DNA of 64,000 nt from Bacillus oleivorans (lineage in GTDB: Bacteria > Bacillota > Bacilli > Bacillales > JC228). Of this stretch, positions 7,502 through 16,227 are shown piece after piece. The translations under genes were made by a program, and so were the position numbers. Under the pieces are notes generated by a model. The model ran no database searches. It had not been told where the DNA came from and saw only the letters and a list, made by a program, of their open reading frames with translations. Numbering within the stretch: position 1 is the first letter of the stretch; each line of letters begins with the position of its first letter. The stretch is taken from assembly GCF_900207585.1 (NCBI RefSeq), contig NZ_OAOP01000001.1, forward strand, positions 372,001 through 436,000, written 5' to 3'.

Positions 7502-7789
7502 ATGATGAAAATTGTAACCGTTTGCGGAATGGGGTTTGGAACAAGCTTAATGCTGCTTATGGATATTCAGGCCATAGCAAAGAGTCATGGTTATGAAGTA
7601 GAGGGAGAAGCGGTGGATTTAGGTTCAGCTAAAGGAAAAGAATGTGACTTTATGGTTGCATCTAGTGAGATTTCTGCTGAATTAAGTGAAGAATCTGTAG
7701 ACGTCATTTCAATCAATAATTTGCTAGATAAAAAGGAAATAGAGGAAAAAGTTATGCCTGTCATTGAAAGGATCTCTAAGGGGAGGTAG
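7502..7789 (+). CDS. PTS sugar transporter subunit IIB (lactose/ascorbate type)
   Basis: This small EIIB has the P-loop VCGMGFGTSLM right at the N-terminus; Cys8 is the phosphorylated residue. The length of about 95 residues is normal for the SgaB/UlaB type. ATG 7502 follows a GGGGGG tract; an ATG at 7505 is an equally good start. It is encoded 20 bases after EIIA and 6 bases before EIIC. Confidence 0.88.
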   Translation: MMKIVTVCGMGFGTSLMLLMDIQAIAKSHGYEVEGEAVDLGSAKGKECDFMVASSEISAELSEESVDVISINNLLDKKEIEEKVMPVIERISKGR

Positions 7790-7795
7790 ATCTGT

Positions 7796-9064
7796 ATGTT
7801 AAATATTATAGTTTCTATATTAAGTAACCCGTCTATTATTCTAGGGATCATTGCGTTAGTAGGTCTGCTTGCTCTTAAGAAATCTGCGTCAGATGTGATT
7901 AAAGGAACACTGAAGACAATTTTTGGATTTATTATATTGCAACAAGGGGCTAATATCATCGTAGGGGCACTTATTCCCTTCAGTACAATGTTTAACGAGG
8001 CATTTGGTTTAACAGGAATTGTGGCTGAAGATAACGCGCTGGTTGCAGCAGTTCAAACAGTACTTGGAACTGAAACTGCGTTGATTCTGCTATTCTCATT
8101 TTTGATCAATTTATTGATTGCTAGAGTAACAAAATGGAAGTATATCTTCTTAACAGGTCATATGATGTTTTCATTTGCTGGGACAATGGCTATTGTCTTT
8201 GACCAAATGGGATTATCAAGCACAGTGACAATTGTTTTAGGTTCTATTATTCAAGGTATTTCAATGGTGTTATTCCCAGCTATATCTCAACCAATTGTAC
8301 GAAAAATTACAGGTAATGATAACATTGCATTTGGCTTCTGGGGAAGCTCATGGATTAGCTTATCTGGTTGGCTTGGAGGGAAACTCGGTAACAAAGAAAA
8401 GTCTTCTGAGGATGTAAAAGTACCAAAGTCACTAGACTTTTTAAAAGATATGAGTGTTCTAATGGGAATCGTAATGATTGGCATCTATGTATTAACAGCA
8501 ATATTTGTTGATAAAGAAACGATGAATGAGATTTCCGGCGGAACGAACTTTGTCCAATTTTCATTTATGAATGCATTAACGTTTGTGGCAGGGATTCTGA
8601 TCCTTCTCCAAGGTGTTCGAATGTTTCTTGGTGAAATTGTACCGGCCTTTAAAGGAGTAGCTGAAAAAATTGTCCCTGGGGCAAAGCCTGCATTAGATGT
8701 CCCAGTCTTCTACTCTTTTGCACCAATTGGAGTAACAATCGGTTTCTTAGCAGCATTAGTTGGTAGTTTACTAGTAACTGCTTTTTCAAGTCTGCTTCCA
8801 GTTGTTGTTTTACCATCGGTTATTGGACTGTTTTTTATGGGTGGTGCTGCTGGTGTCTTCGGAAACGCCATGGGGGGACGCCGCGGAGCGATTATTTCTG
8901 GATTCTTCCTCGGAGTTTCATGGACATTACTGGTGGCCCTTGCTTATCCATTAGTTGACATGGAAGCATACGGAGTTAGCGGACTGTGGTTCGCATCACC
9001 AGATGCCATTATTGTTGTGGTACTGATCAGATTAGCTGGTGCATTATTTGGAATTCCATTATAG
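7796..9064 (+). CDS. PTS ascorbate-type transporter subunit IIC (UlaA/SgaT-like)
   Basis: This 422-residue polytopic membrane protein with about ten hydrophobic segments belongs to the UlaA/SgaT family. Typical blocks include IKGTLKTIFGFIILQQGANIIVGAL near the N-terminus, TALILLFSFLINLLIARVTKWKYIFLTGHMMF, and FFMGGAAGVFGNAMGGRRGAI near the C-terminus. The start ATG has AAGGGGAGG upstream. Ula-type EIICs import and phosphorylate L-ascorbate, a lactone. With a lactonase-family enzyme next door, I infer a lactone or related acid sugar as substrate, not necessarily ascorbate; the ulaG-, ulaD-, ulaE- and ulaF-type genes are absent from this operon. Confidence 0.87.
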   Translation: MLNIIVSILSNPSIILGIIALVGLLALKKSASDVIKGTLKTIFGFIILQQGANIIVGALIPFSTMFNEAFGLTGIVAEDNALVAAVQTVLGTETALILLFSFLINLLIARVTKWKYIFLTGHMMFSFAGTMAIVFDQMGLSSTVTIVLGSIIQGISMVLFPAISQPIVRKITGNDNIAFGFWGSSWISLSGWLGGKLGNKEKSSEDVKVPKSLDFLKDMSVLMGIVMIGIYVLTAIFVDKETMNEISGGTNFVQFSFMNALTFVAGILILLQGVRMFLGEIVPAFKGVAEKIVPGAKPALDVPVFYSFAPIGVTIGFLAALVGSLLVTAFSSLLPVVVLPSVIGLFFMGGAAGVFGNAMGGRRGAIISGFFLGVSWTLLVALAYPLVDMEAYGVSGLWFASPDAIIVVVLIRLAGALFGIPL

Positions 9065-9121
9065 AAACGGGAGGGGAACGCATTCCCTTCTCTATTCATA
9101 CAAGATGAAGGAGGACTTTAA

Positions 9122-10036
9122 ATGGGAAAAGTCAGAACAGTATTAGGAGACATTGAAGCAAAGGATCTGGGGTTTACTTACAGCCATGAACATTTATGGG
9201 CTTGCCCGCCTCCGAGTCAAAAAGATCGTGATCTGGAACTGACTGATTACGAAGCATCTGTAAGTGAATTACTAAGGTTTAAAAAAGCAGGTGGACAAAC
9301 ACTTGTGGAAGCTTCTACACTAGATTACGGCCGTGATGCATCTAAAATGAAGCGTATGTCACTGGAAACGGGTGTTCATGTGGTTGCAACCTCAGGCTTT
9401 AATAAACATATTTATTTTCCCGCTTGGGTCGAGGCGCTTACGATAGAAGAAATTCAAGGAAAATTAGTTAGAGACATTACAATTGGAATGGATGGTACGG
9501 ATGCAAAGGCTGGGTTCTTAAAGTCAGGTTCCTGGGATCAACTTATTCATCCTCTAGAAGAAAAAGTGACAAGAGCTGCCGCTAGAGCTCAAATACAAAC
9601 GGGTGCACCTGTTTGGCTTCATACAGAAGCGGGGACGATGGGTGAGGAAATGCTTACGATTGTCGAAGAAGAAGGTGTCGATCTGACAAAAGTGGCAGTC
9701 GGCCATAGTGATCGTAATGCAGATCCTTATTATCATCTTCAGCTTGCAAAAAGGGGAGCATATGTACAATTTGATGGAGTAAGTAAAATCAAATATTATC
9801 CTGACAGTACCCGTGTAGAACTAATTAAAAATATGATTGAAAATGGATTTGTAAAACAGCTCCTCATATCAGCTGATATGGGGCGTAAATCTTACCTGCA
9901 TGCTTATGGCGGCGGACCTGGTTTTGAATATATCATTAAAAAATTTATTCCGCGTTTATTAGATGAAGGAATTAGTAAAGAAGATATTCATACTATTTTT
10001 TTTGAAAATCCTGCCCGCTGGTTAGGGCAATTCTAA
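9122..10036 (+). CDS. Phosphotriesterase-family hydrolase (probable sugar-phosphate lactonase)
   Basis: This 304-residue amidohydrolase-superfamily protein shows SHEHL (metal-binding HxH, about residue 21), WLHTEAGT, AVGHSDRN and ISADMGRKSY, which match the binuclear-metal residues of the phosphotriesterase-like family. Relatives beside PTS genes in Listeria and Bacillus halodurans (Lmo2620, Bh0225) hydrolyse phosphorylated sugar lactones. By analogy this enzyme would open a lactone phosphorylated on import by the preceding EIIABC. The active-site lysine, usually in the fourth strand, was not assigned with certainty. ATG 9122 has GAAGGAGG upstream. Confidence 0.85.
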   Translation: MGKVRTVLGDIEAKDLGFTYSHEHLWACPPPSQKDRDLELTDYEASVSELLRFKKAGGQTLVEASTLDYGRDASKMKRMSLETGVHVVATSGFNKHIYFPAWVEALTIEEIQGKLVRDITIGMDGTDAKAGFLKSGSWDQLIHPLEEKVTRAAARAQIQTGAPVWLHTEAGTMGEEMLTIVEEEGVDLTKVAVGHSDRNADPYYHLQLAKRGAYVQFDGVSKIKYYPDSTRVELIKNMIENGFVKQLLISADMGRKSYLHAYGGGPGFEYIIKKFIPRLLDEGISKEDIHTIFFENPARWLGQF

Positions 10037-10089
10037 CATTGATAAATATTAGTACGTGAGCTAATGAAGGAAATTGGGAGTTGAATAGC

Positions 10090-10830
10090 ATGGCAAAAGT
10101 AAAAGAAATCATCAACATGACAAGGGACGAAGTGGCCGCAGCTATTGAAGAATTCCCTGTCGCCATTTTGCCTTTAGGTGCAACCGAGCAGCATGGGCAT
10201 CACCTTCCATTAGGTGTAGATATATTTCTGGCTGAAGGACTATCAAAAAAAATATGTGAAAAAACGGGTGCTATCCTATTACCTTCGTTGCCATTTGGTT
10301 ACTCATGGGTATGGCGTGATATACCGGGAACTGTATCCTTGCAGCAGCATCATGTAGAAGCTGTCATTAAAGATATTGCACATAGCTTAAACCGTTATGG
10401 AGTCAAGACATTAATTCTTGTGAATGGACATGATTCAAACAATTCAAGCATGAAGTATGCAACTAGAGAGTTACAAGATGAAGTAGAGATGGATATGATC
10501 TACTTGTTTTATCCAGACATTCAACATGTAATGAAACAAAATTGTGACTCGGAAACCTGGCATGGAATGATTCATGCATGTGAATTTGAGACATCGCTCA
10601 TGCTTGCCCTAAAACCGGAGCTAGTAGATATGTCTAAAGCCGTGAAGGAGTATCCAGATCAGCCCCCATTGTATGGGAAGTCTACTATTTCACTTGGAGA
10701 CTTAAGTAAAAGTGGTGTATTTGGGGATGCTACTCTTGCAAGTAAAGAAAAGGGAGAAAGGCTCCTTCAGACATTTATAGATAAAATGGTAGAGTTAGTA
10801 AAACTTGCTACAAGGGATATTAAGAAATAA
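10090..10830 (+). CDS. Creatininase-family hydrolase
   Basis: This 246-residue protein has the creatininase fold motifs LPLGATEQHGHHLPLGVD (metal ligands Glu and His), LVNGHDSN and HACEFETSLML (usually HAGEFETS). Members include creatinine amidohydrolase, FAPy deformylase ArfB and MftE; all cleave C-N bonds with binuclear metal sites. ATG 10090 is preferred over TTG 10081 because GGGAG lies at the right distance. As last gene of the GntR/PTS operon it probably acts on the intermediate released by the phosphotriesterase-family enzyme. The real substrate is unknown. Confidence 0.85.
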   Translation: MAKVKEIINMTRDEVAAAIEEFPVAILPLGATEQHGHHLPLGVDIFLAEGLSKKICEKTGAILLPSLPFGYSWVWRDIPGTVSLQQHHVEAVIKDIAHSLNRYGVKTLILVNGHDSNNSSMKYATRELQDEVEMDMIYLFYPDIQHVMKQNCDSETWHGMIHACEFETSLMLALKPELVDMSKAVKEYPDQPPLYGKSTISLGDLSKSGVFGDATLASKEKGERLLQTFIDKMVELVKLATRDIKK

Positions 10831-10842
10831 GTAAAAATGAGT

Positions 10843-10876
10843 AAGGACCACGCTGATTGAGTTGTGGTCCTTTTTT
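10843..10876 (+). terminator. Rho-independent terminator of PTS operon
   Basis: AAGGACCAC and GTGGTCCTT form the stem, with a 12-base loop and a TTTTTT tail. It lies between convergent genes. Confidence 0.85.
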
Positions 10877-10895
10877 CATTATGGAGGTTTTCCTA

Positions 10896-11615
10896 TTAAT
10901 ATTGGATGTTATTCTTGATTGCTTTCCAGAATTCTTTTGCTATTGCTTTGTATCCTTTTACATTCAAATGATTATCTTCTGGGTTCGGCATATATTTCTC
11001 AAAGTGTGGATCTATTCGGTCTCCAGTCGGTACATACGTATCACCATTCGCTTCTGTACGCTTTTCAATTTCTAAGTTCAGTGCGTCTAATAATGGAACT
11101 AAAAACTCTTGAACTTCCTCTGGGTAGTATGCAAAAGCATTATAATATCCCATTACATAAACTTCGACGTCAGGATTCAGTTCATCGATAGTACTAAGTA
11201 TTGTTTGTAAATTTTCACTTGCAATGGTAATTCCTTCGGATGCAGTGGATGGATCAGAAAGGAGTCTTTGGAACAAGTCATTTGCACCAATCGTAATGGT
11301 AATATGTGTAGCTTCCTTTATTTCCTGCTGTATGACGTTGTTGTCTTTCAAGTCATTTTTTAATTGATCCGAAGTGTAACCGGAAACAGCAAAATTATCG
11401 TAATCTACCACATCATAATTTCTACTTTCAAATTTATTCATGAGATAATCTGGATAGCTGAGGTCATACGAACCATAGGGTGTCATCCCGGCTGGTATGG
11501 AATCACCTAACGCTACATATTCCACATTCCGCTCGGATGGAAGATAAGCAAACGTTACTGAACTGGTCGAAAAAAGCGCTCCTACAATCATCAAACTGAA
11601 TATCAATTTTTTCAT
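10896..11615 (-). CDS. Secreted SGNH/GDSL hydrolase
   Basis: This 239-residue protein starts with a signal peptide (MKKLIFSLMIVGALFSTSSVTFA). The GDSL block VEYVALGDSIPAG carries the nucleophile Ser39; block III is ITIGANDLF and block V is DNHLNVKGYKAIA (Asp and His of the triad). Family members are extracellular lipases or esterases acting on lipids or acetylated sugars. It is similar in plan to Bacillus YpmR/LipA-type proteins. Transcription is convergent with the PTS operon. Confidence 0.88.
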   Translation of the reverse strand: MKKLIFSLMIVGALFSTSSVTFAYLPSERNVEYVALGDSIPAGMTPYGSYDLSYPDYLMNKFESRNYDVVDYDNFAVSGYTSDQLKNDLKDNNVIQQEIKEATHITITIGANDLFQRLLSDPSTASEGITIASENLQTILSTIDELNPDVEVYVMGYYNAFAYYPEEVQEFLVPLLDALNLEIEKRTEANGDTYVPTGDRIDPHFEKYMPNPEDNHLNVKGYKAIAKEFWKAIKNNIQY

Positions 11616-11970
11616 TTAAATAAACCTCTCTTTTCGGATATCATTCTTAAATACAAGTTTATTTCACTATCATTTTTACGAAAGCGTATAATTTAATTAC
11701 CTCCTCATTTAGACGATTTCATGTATTCATTATATAAACACTGCTGCTTTGAATCCTGTCATTCCGTGCTTTTACTGAACAGGTACTTTAAACCTGGGAT
11801 CAAATCATGTACTATCTTTAATTCCAAAAGCATTTTGACATTAGTTTACCATTTTCAGGATACAGGGCAGGTTGGAACTTAATAGGTGTCGAATATAATC
11901 ATGTCTATCTAAAATGCTAAATCAAATTCGTATTCAAGTAATTTAACAAGGATCAAAGAGGTGATAAAGT
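11616..11970. other. Divergent intergenic region, no gene found
   Basis: These 355 AT-rich bases separate the divergent SGNH hydrolase and AraC regulator genes. I see no conserved gene, RNA structure or clear terminator here; it presumably holds both promoters. AGAGGTGATAAA directly before GTG 11971 is the ribosome binding site of the regulator. Confidence 0.5.
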
Positions 11971-12816
11971 GTGGACTGGTTGAAACGGATGGAAGACGCT
12001 TTAGAGTTCATAGAGAGTAAGATGAACGAACCGCTTGATATTGAGGCGATTGCGAAGGTTGCTTATTCATCCCCCTTCCATTTTCAACGGATGTTCTATA
12101 TGTTGACTGGAATGACCGTAGGCGAATATGTACGAAAACGCAAATTGACCTTAGCTGCACAAGAATTGGCCGTTTCCTCTGCTAAAGTGGTTGATGTAGC
12201 TTTGAAATATGGATATAATTCGCCGGAATCCTTCGCCAAAGTGTTCCGTAAAATCCATGGAATTTCACCTTCAGAGGCGCGGAATTCGGGCGTTTCATTA
12301 AAAGCTTTCCCCCGCATTTCGTTCCAACTTACGATCCGTGGAGAAAAGGAAGTGGAGTATAGCATAGAGGAAAAAGAGGCGTTTAACGTAATTGGTAAAT
12401 CCGCCACATTAACATGTGGGAGTAAAGGCCGCACCCGACAATGGTTTTGGAGAGAATGTCAGCGGGACGGGACACTCACGAAAATAGATTACGAGGAAAC
12501 AGATACGCCTTTACTCGGCATAACGTTGAATTTTAATGATAATTTTACATATATGATTGGCAAGAAAAAAGAGACAGCGGTTCCTGCGTCTGGATTAACA
12601 CTGCAAAAGATACCCTCCTCCAGCTGGGCTGTCTTCCCATGTACTGGACCGCTTCCCGAGGCAATTCAGAATGGATTCCGTCAAATTTATCAAGAATGGT
12701 TTCCAGCAACAGAATATGAGCATGCCGGACTACCTGAAATCGAGGTTTATACCCCAGGTAAGTCTGAAGCTGAAGGCTACAGATCCGAAGTGTGGATTCC
12801 CGTTATGAAAAGATAA
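11971..12816 (+). CDS. AraC-family regulator with GyrI-like effector-binding domain
   Basis: Residues about 8-105 form a double helix-turn-helix AraC DNA-binding domain (DIEAIAKVAYSSPFHFQRMFYMLTGMTVGEYVRKRKL and VDVALKYGYNSPESFAKVFRKIHGISPSEAR). Residues about 120-281 form an AraC_E_bind/GyrI-like small-molecule domain, starting VEYSIEEKEAFNVIG and ending EVWIPVMKR. This Rob/BltR-like layout is common in Bacillus. The start is GTG with AGAGGTGAT upstream. The effector domain resembles the separate GyrI-like protein at 13977-14456, suggesting common ligands or origin. Confidence 0.9.
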   Translation: MDWLKRMEDALEFIESKMNEPLDIEAIAKVAYSSPFHFQRMFYMLTGMTVGEYVRKRKLTLAAQELAVSSAKVVDVALKYGYNSPESFAKVFRKIHGISPSEARNSGVSLKAFPRISFQLTIRGEKEVEYSIEEKEAFNVIGKSATLTCGSKGRTRQWFWRECQRDGTLTKIDYEETDTPLLGITLNFNDNFTYMIGKKKETAVPASGLTLQKIPSSSWAVFPCTGPLPEAIQNGFRQIYQEWFPATEYEHAGLPEIEVYTPGKSEAEGYRSEVWIPVMKR

Positions 12817-12905
12817 TTCTTTCTGTTAGGTTAAACAGTTGGAAAAAAGACCTTTTACTTACCTTAGGTCAAAGTATGGTTGTCATTGTTTTGTTCCCAC
12901 AAGGT

Positions 12906-13868
12906 TTATGGAAGGTATAAGCTTAATCTCTCTTTTAAACCTTCTAGGACTTCTTCGGGTACTTCCCTGACCTTGATATCTCTACCTAGGAATAGTAGCC
13001 AATTTGTTATTTGGGTCAATTCTTCAGGATTGTTAACATTGATAAAAGTCTTTAGAATAGCTGTGGTTTGGTAAGGATTCGTATAGGAAATTGAAACTTT
13101 TAAAGGATGGTATTTTTTGAACTGGGCAATCGCTTTTGGACCAAGTTCAAGGACAAGGTTGATTACTTCTTCCTGCTTACTTAGTTTTTCTAAAATCTGT
13201 TTCTTACTTAATCTTTTTTTCGTCGTGTAGGGTTCGACATCGATAAGATGGTCAACAGGAAAAATCTGCTTCTTTTCTTCCTTTATGTCAAAGCCCTCAA
13301 TCAGCCAAAGGCTCTTTTCACGATAAAGGTGCAAGAGATAAATAGGATAAGACTTTATTACCTTGTCTTCTTTGATAGTAATCAATAAATAGCTATCCAA
13401 TAGAAGGATTTGGATGAGTTTTTCTAACATGGGATGGGGGAGGTCTGTAAGATCAAGCAGGTCTGGATTATTGGGGTTGGTCCCTTCAAAAAGCAAGATT
13501 TGATTCAAAAGAACAAGGTCATCTTTTTGGTTTTCTGAGATGAGGTCTAGTAATTTTTCAGCTAAAGAATGACGATTTTTTAGATAGGGGAGTTGTTGAT
13601 TTCTTGTGGCCATAAAGGCAATAAAAAGAGCTTTAACCTCATTATCGGTAAAGCGGACAACGGGCAGGACAGAGTTGGGCATGACAAAATAACCCCCATC
13701 CCTTCCAACTTCAGCGACAAGCGGCATTCCCATGGCTTCAATTTCTCTGATATCTCTAATCGCTGTCGAACGAGAGATGTTAAATTCTCGCATGATTTCA
13801 GAAATGGTAAAGTGAGCGCGGTTGTTGATATACCGCATGATGATATTAATCCGTTCAACTTTTTTCAT
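12906..13868 (-). CDS. WYL-domain transcriptional regulator (YafY-like)
   Basis: An N-terminal winged helix-turn-helix (MKKVERINIIMRYINNR...TISEIMREFNISRSTAIRDIREIEAMGMPLVAEVGRDGGYFV, residues 1-63) is followed by a WYL effector domain (from about residue 140, with YPIYLLHLYREKSLWLIEGFD) and a WCX-type C-terminus. It is divergent from the GyrI-like gene at 13977 across 108 bases, so it very probably controls that gene pair. Length (320 residues) is typical. Confidence 0.88.
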   Translation of the reverse strand: MKKVERINIIMRYINNRAHFTISEIMREFNISRSTAIRDIREIEAMGMPLVAEVGRDGGYFVMPNSVLPVVRFTDNEVKALFIAFMATRNQQLPYLKNRHSLAEKLLDLISENQKDDLVLLNQILLFEGTNPNNPDLLDLTDLPHPMLEKLIQILLLDSYLLITIKEDKVIKSYPIYLLHLYREKSLWLIEGFDIKEEKKQIFPVDHLIDVEPYTTKKRLSKKQILEKLSKQEEVINLVLELGPKAIAQFKKYHPLKVSISYTNPYQTTAILKTFINVNNPEELTQITNWLLFLGRDIKVREVPEEVLEGLKERLSLYLP

Positions 13869-13976
13869 CGGAACTCCTAAACAGTATCATTTTTTGACAT
13901 GATTTATAGGTATTATAAACCCATCAAGTGATGAAGACAAATCATTTGAAAAATTTAAAAAAGGAAGGTTTTGAAA

Positions 13977-14456
13977 ATGGCAGATTATACCCTAGAAGAA
14001 AAAGAAAGCTTCACTGTATTAGGTATTGGGACTGAACTTAAGAGCGATTACACAGACTACGCCGGCATAAATAAGGAAAAGGCGGACTTTTGGCAGGCAG
14101 TGAAACAGGACGGAAGGCTCGACACTTTAAAATCCATTGCCACAAATGAATACATTTTTACCGTGAACGAAGCGGTGAATAACAAGATGATGCATTATGC
14201 TGGCGTCATGACAGAGGAGTCGCTGCCAGAAGCATCAAGAGTTATCCAATTTCCTAAAGGCGAATACCTCGTTGTTAAAGGGGAAGCTAAGACAGCTGAA
14301 GAGTTGAGTAATATGCTTACTGGCATTGCCTTTGGTCAAGTCTTGCCAGAAGCAAAGAATTTCGCCTATGTTGGCGGGCCTAACGCAGCGGTTGAGATGG
14401 GGCAGCGAAACGGCTTAGTATTTGGTGAAATGTGGATTCCTGTTGTTAGGAAATAG
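13977..14456 (+). CDS. GyrI-like effector-binding domain protein
   Basis: This 159-residue stand-alone AraC_E_bind/GyrI-like domain starts MADYTLEEKESFTVLGIGTEL and ends GEMWIPVVRK, the same borders as in the C-terminal domain of the AraC regulator at 11971. AAGGAAGG precedes the ATG at 13977; a TTG at 13971 is less likely. Such proteins bind small hydrophobic or cationic molecules. It is controlled in all likelihood by the divergent WYL regulator and co-transcribed with the following gene. Confidence 0.85.
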   Translation: MADYTLEEKESFTVLGIGTELKSDYTDYAGINKEKADFWQAVKQDGRLDTLKSIATNEYIFTVNEAVNNKMMHYAGVMTEESLPEASRVIQFPKGEYLVVKGEAKTAEELSNMLTGIAFGQVLPEAKNFAYVGGPNAAVEMGQRNGLVFGEMWIPVVRK

Positions 14457-14477
14457 GAGATAAAAGGCGGGATGGAA

Positions 14478-14942
14478 ATGTCTCATATCGTTGATTTTAA
14501 AAATGTGTCTACGGCTGGTTTAGAGTCTTCACCAGTAGAAGAAGCGCTTGCTGGTTTACGTGCTAATGAAGCCCGTTACTTCATGACTAAATACAAGCAT
14601 GAATTTACGGTTGTACCAGCGAGCGAGTCCTGCGAGACCCTTGATTATGTAAACCGAATTTTGAAAGAAGAACGTGACATTAAGTTTGCGGCCAAACCTT
14701 TAGAAACGTCGCGTTTTCAAGTGGAAAATATCAAATGGGCCTACGTCTTCTATGAGGATGGCCTTGCGGTCAACGTTATGTATACAGTTGATGACCCTAA
14801 GAAGCGGGCCGTTGGTTTTAAGCTTTCTGAGGGGATGGAGGTACCAAAGGAATTAGAAGGGAAGTTTAAGTTTGCTAGGCAGAGGTCTAAGCTAGCTGGA
14901 ACCATTCGGGGCTCGTTTTTTGTGATTAAAGGAGAATATTAG
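14478..14942 (+). CDS. Conserved hypothetical protein next to WYL regulator
   Basis: This protein of about 154 residues begins MSHIVDFKNVSTAGLESSP. There is no signal peptide or transmembrane segment, and composition is normal with basic and acidic residues mixed. ATG 14478 is chosen because AAGGCGGG lies 6 bases upstream; ATG 14472 directly abuts that site. I do not recognise the family with certainty. It lies 21 bases after the GyrI-like gene, so the two form an operon. Confidence 0.7.
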   Translation: MSHIVDFKNVSTAGLESSPVEEALAGLRANEARYFMTKYKHEFTVVPASESCETLDYVNRILKEERDIKFAAKPLETSRFQVENIKWAYVFYEDGLAVNVMYTVDDPKKRAVGFKLSEGMEVPKELEGKFKFARQRSKLAGTIRGSFFVIKGEY

Positions 14943-15007
14943 TAGGCAAACCCCAAGTGGGGAACCAGCATAATTGTACTTGATCATTCTTCTTCTTCCT
15001 TGAAATT

Positions 15008-15050
15008 AGTGAAAGCTATTTTCTAAATTAAGGTAAAAATAGCTTTCACT
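15008..15050. terminator. 15-bp inverted repeat after hypothetical gene
   Basis: AGTGAAAGCTATTTT and AAAATAGCTTTCACT are perfect inverted repeats with a 13-base loop. There is no U-tract on the plus strand beyond the stem, so it may be a weak terminator or a protein site. Confidence 0.5.
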
Positions 15051-15180
15051 TGCTTGAAATCCCAATGGATGCTGCCATTCCGTGGTAACTTCTATTTTGC
15101 TAATAGGGGTTCAGGGTAAGGATGAAGAGAATGTGAAGGTTTTCACTTCAACCATAGGGTACCTTAGTTTGATAACAATT

Positions 15181-15215
15181 TTCAAAAAGCTTGGAGTATA
15201 TCCAAGCTTTTTGAA
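15181..15215. terminator. Bidirectional terminator-like hairpin
   Basis: TTCAAAAAGCTTGGA and TCCAAGCTTTTTGAA form a perfect 15-base stem with loop GTATA. The A-tract and T-tract on either side allow termination in both directions. Confidence 0.65.
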
Positions 15216-15477
15216 TAGAAATAAATAATCATTATTATTTTCCTAGAGTTGAAGAGAAGAACAACGAGCTGATTGCAGCTCATTTTCTTATGATGCATAC
15301 GGGGAAGATTACTTTAAGAAGGAATTGTTGCTAAATTGAACGAATTTTATAAGGGAAAGTCTATGGTTGGTTATCCTTGAAGGAGAGATAATAATCGAAA
15401 TATAATATTCCAATAAAAGATCAGGAGAAATAAACTAAAATATAACGTTATATATTTTGTAATTAGGAGGGGATTCG

Positions 15478-15939
15478 ATGAAACTAGCTGAAGCATTAAT
15501 TTTACGTTCTGATTATCAGAAAAGAGTTGAGCAGTTGAAACTTCGTCTATTTAATAATGTAAGGGTTCAAGAAGGGGACAACCCTAATGAGGATCCGCAG
15601 GTTATGATGGAAGAATTAACGGATCTCTTAGGGAAGCTTAAACATCTTATTCAAAATATCAATCGGACCAATTTACATACAAGTTTTGATAAAGAACAAT
15701 CTCTTGCTGACGCACTGACTAACAGGGATTTAATTGGGCAGGAAAGAAAGATTTATAGTGAATTAGTTGAAAAAGCAACCATGCGACATGACCGATATTC
15801 CAGGACTGAGATTAAGTATGTTACAACCATTCATGTAAAAGAAACTCAAAAGTATGTAGATGAATTATCAAAGAAATACAGAGATCTTGATGTTAAAATA
15901 CAAGAACTGAACTGGAAAACAGATTTATTAGAGGCGTAA
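15478..15939 (+). CDS. DIP1984-family (septicolysin-like) protein
   Basis: This 153-residue, charged, mostly helical protein begins MKLAEALILRSDYQKRVEQLKLRL, the N-terminal signature of the DIP1984 family (annotated in places as septicolysin). The family includes the blocks FNNVRVQEGDNPNEDPQ, INRTNLHTSFD and DRYSRTEIKYVTTI. It is likely a coiled-coil cytosolic protein with no established role. ATG 15478 has TTAGGAGGGG upstream. It is a single gene. Confidence 0.85.
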   Translation: MKLAEALILRSDYQKRVEQLKLRLFNNVRVQEGDNPNEDPQVMMEELTDLLGKLKHLIQNINRTNLHTSFDKEQSLADALTNRDLIGQERKIYSELVEKATMRHDRYSRTEIKYVTTIHVKETQKYVDELSKKYRDLDVKIQELNWKTDLLEA

Positions 15940-16005
15940 TCTAATAGAAAAATAAGTTGGTAGCGAAAATGAAAAGGCGAATACCAAACCTAACAACAGG
16001 TCAAA

Positions 16006-16067
16006 GTTGTAATTATAATGGTAAGGGTTTTGGGGTAACCCTGAGGTTCGAGTCCTCATATTACAAC
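16006..16067 (+). tRNA. tRNA-like element, anticodon GGG, D-arm missing
   Basis: A 62-base cloverleaf-like sequence has acceptor halves GTTGTAA (16006-16012) and TTACAAC (16061-16067). It has a 5-base anticodon stem GGGTT/AACCC with loop TTGGGGT (U33 present, anticodon GGG, nominally proline). Its T-arm is TGAGG/CCTCA with loop TTCGAGT. The D-arm is reduced to about 12 unpaired bases containing TGGTAA, there is almost no variable loop, and no CCA is encoded. It is too degenerate for a normal tRNA. It may be a decayed tRNA, an integration scar, or a tRNA-like small RNA like the tRNA-Other of Bacillus cereus. Confidence 0.45.
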
Positions 16068-16195
16068 TTATACCCAGTAATGTAACAACATTACAACTTA
16101 CTTATACATTTAACAACCTGGTATAGATTTTCGTTTCGTGAGGGTAGGGTAGGGGAAAAAAACAGTAATTCTGCGCAAAAATCGAGTTAACAGAG

Positions 16196-16227
16196 AGGCT
16201 TTAATCTTTAATGATTAAAGCCTTTTT
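16196..16227 (+). terminator. Rho-independent terminator downstream of tRNA-like element
   Basis: AGGCTTTAATC and GATTAAAGCCT form an 11-base stem with a 6-base loop and a TTTT tail. Confidence 0.7.
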
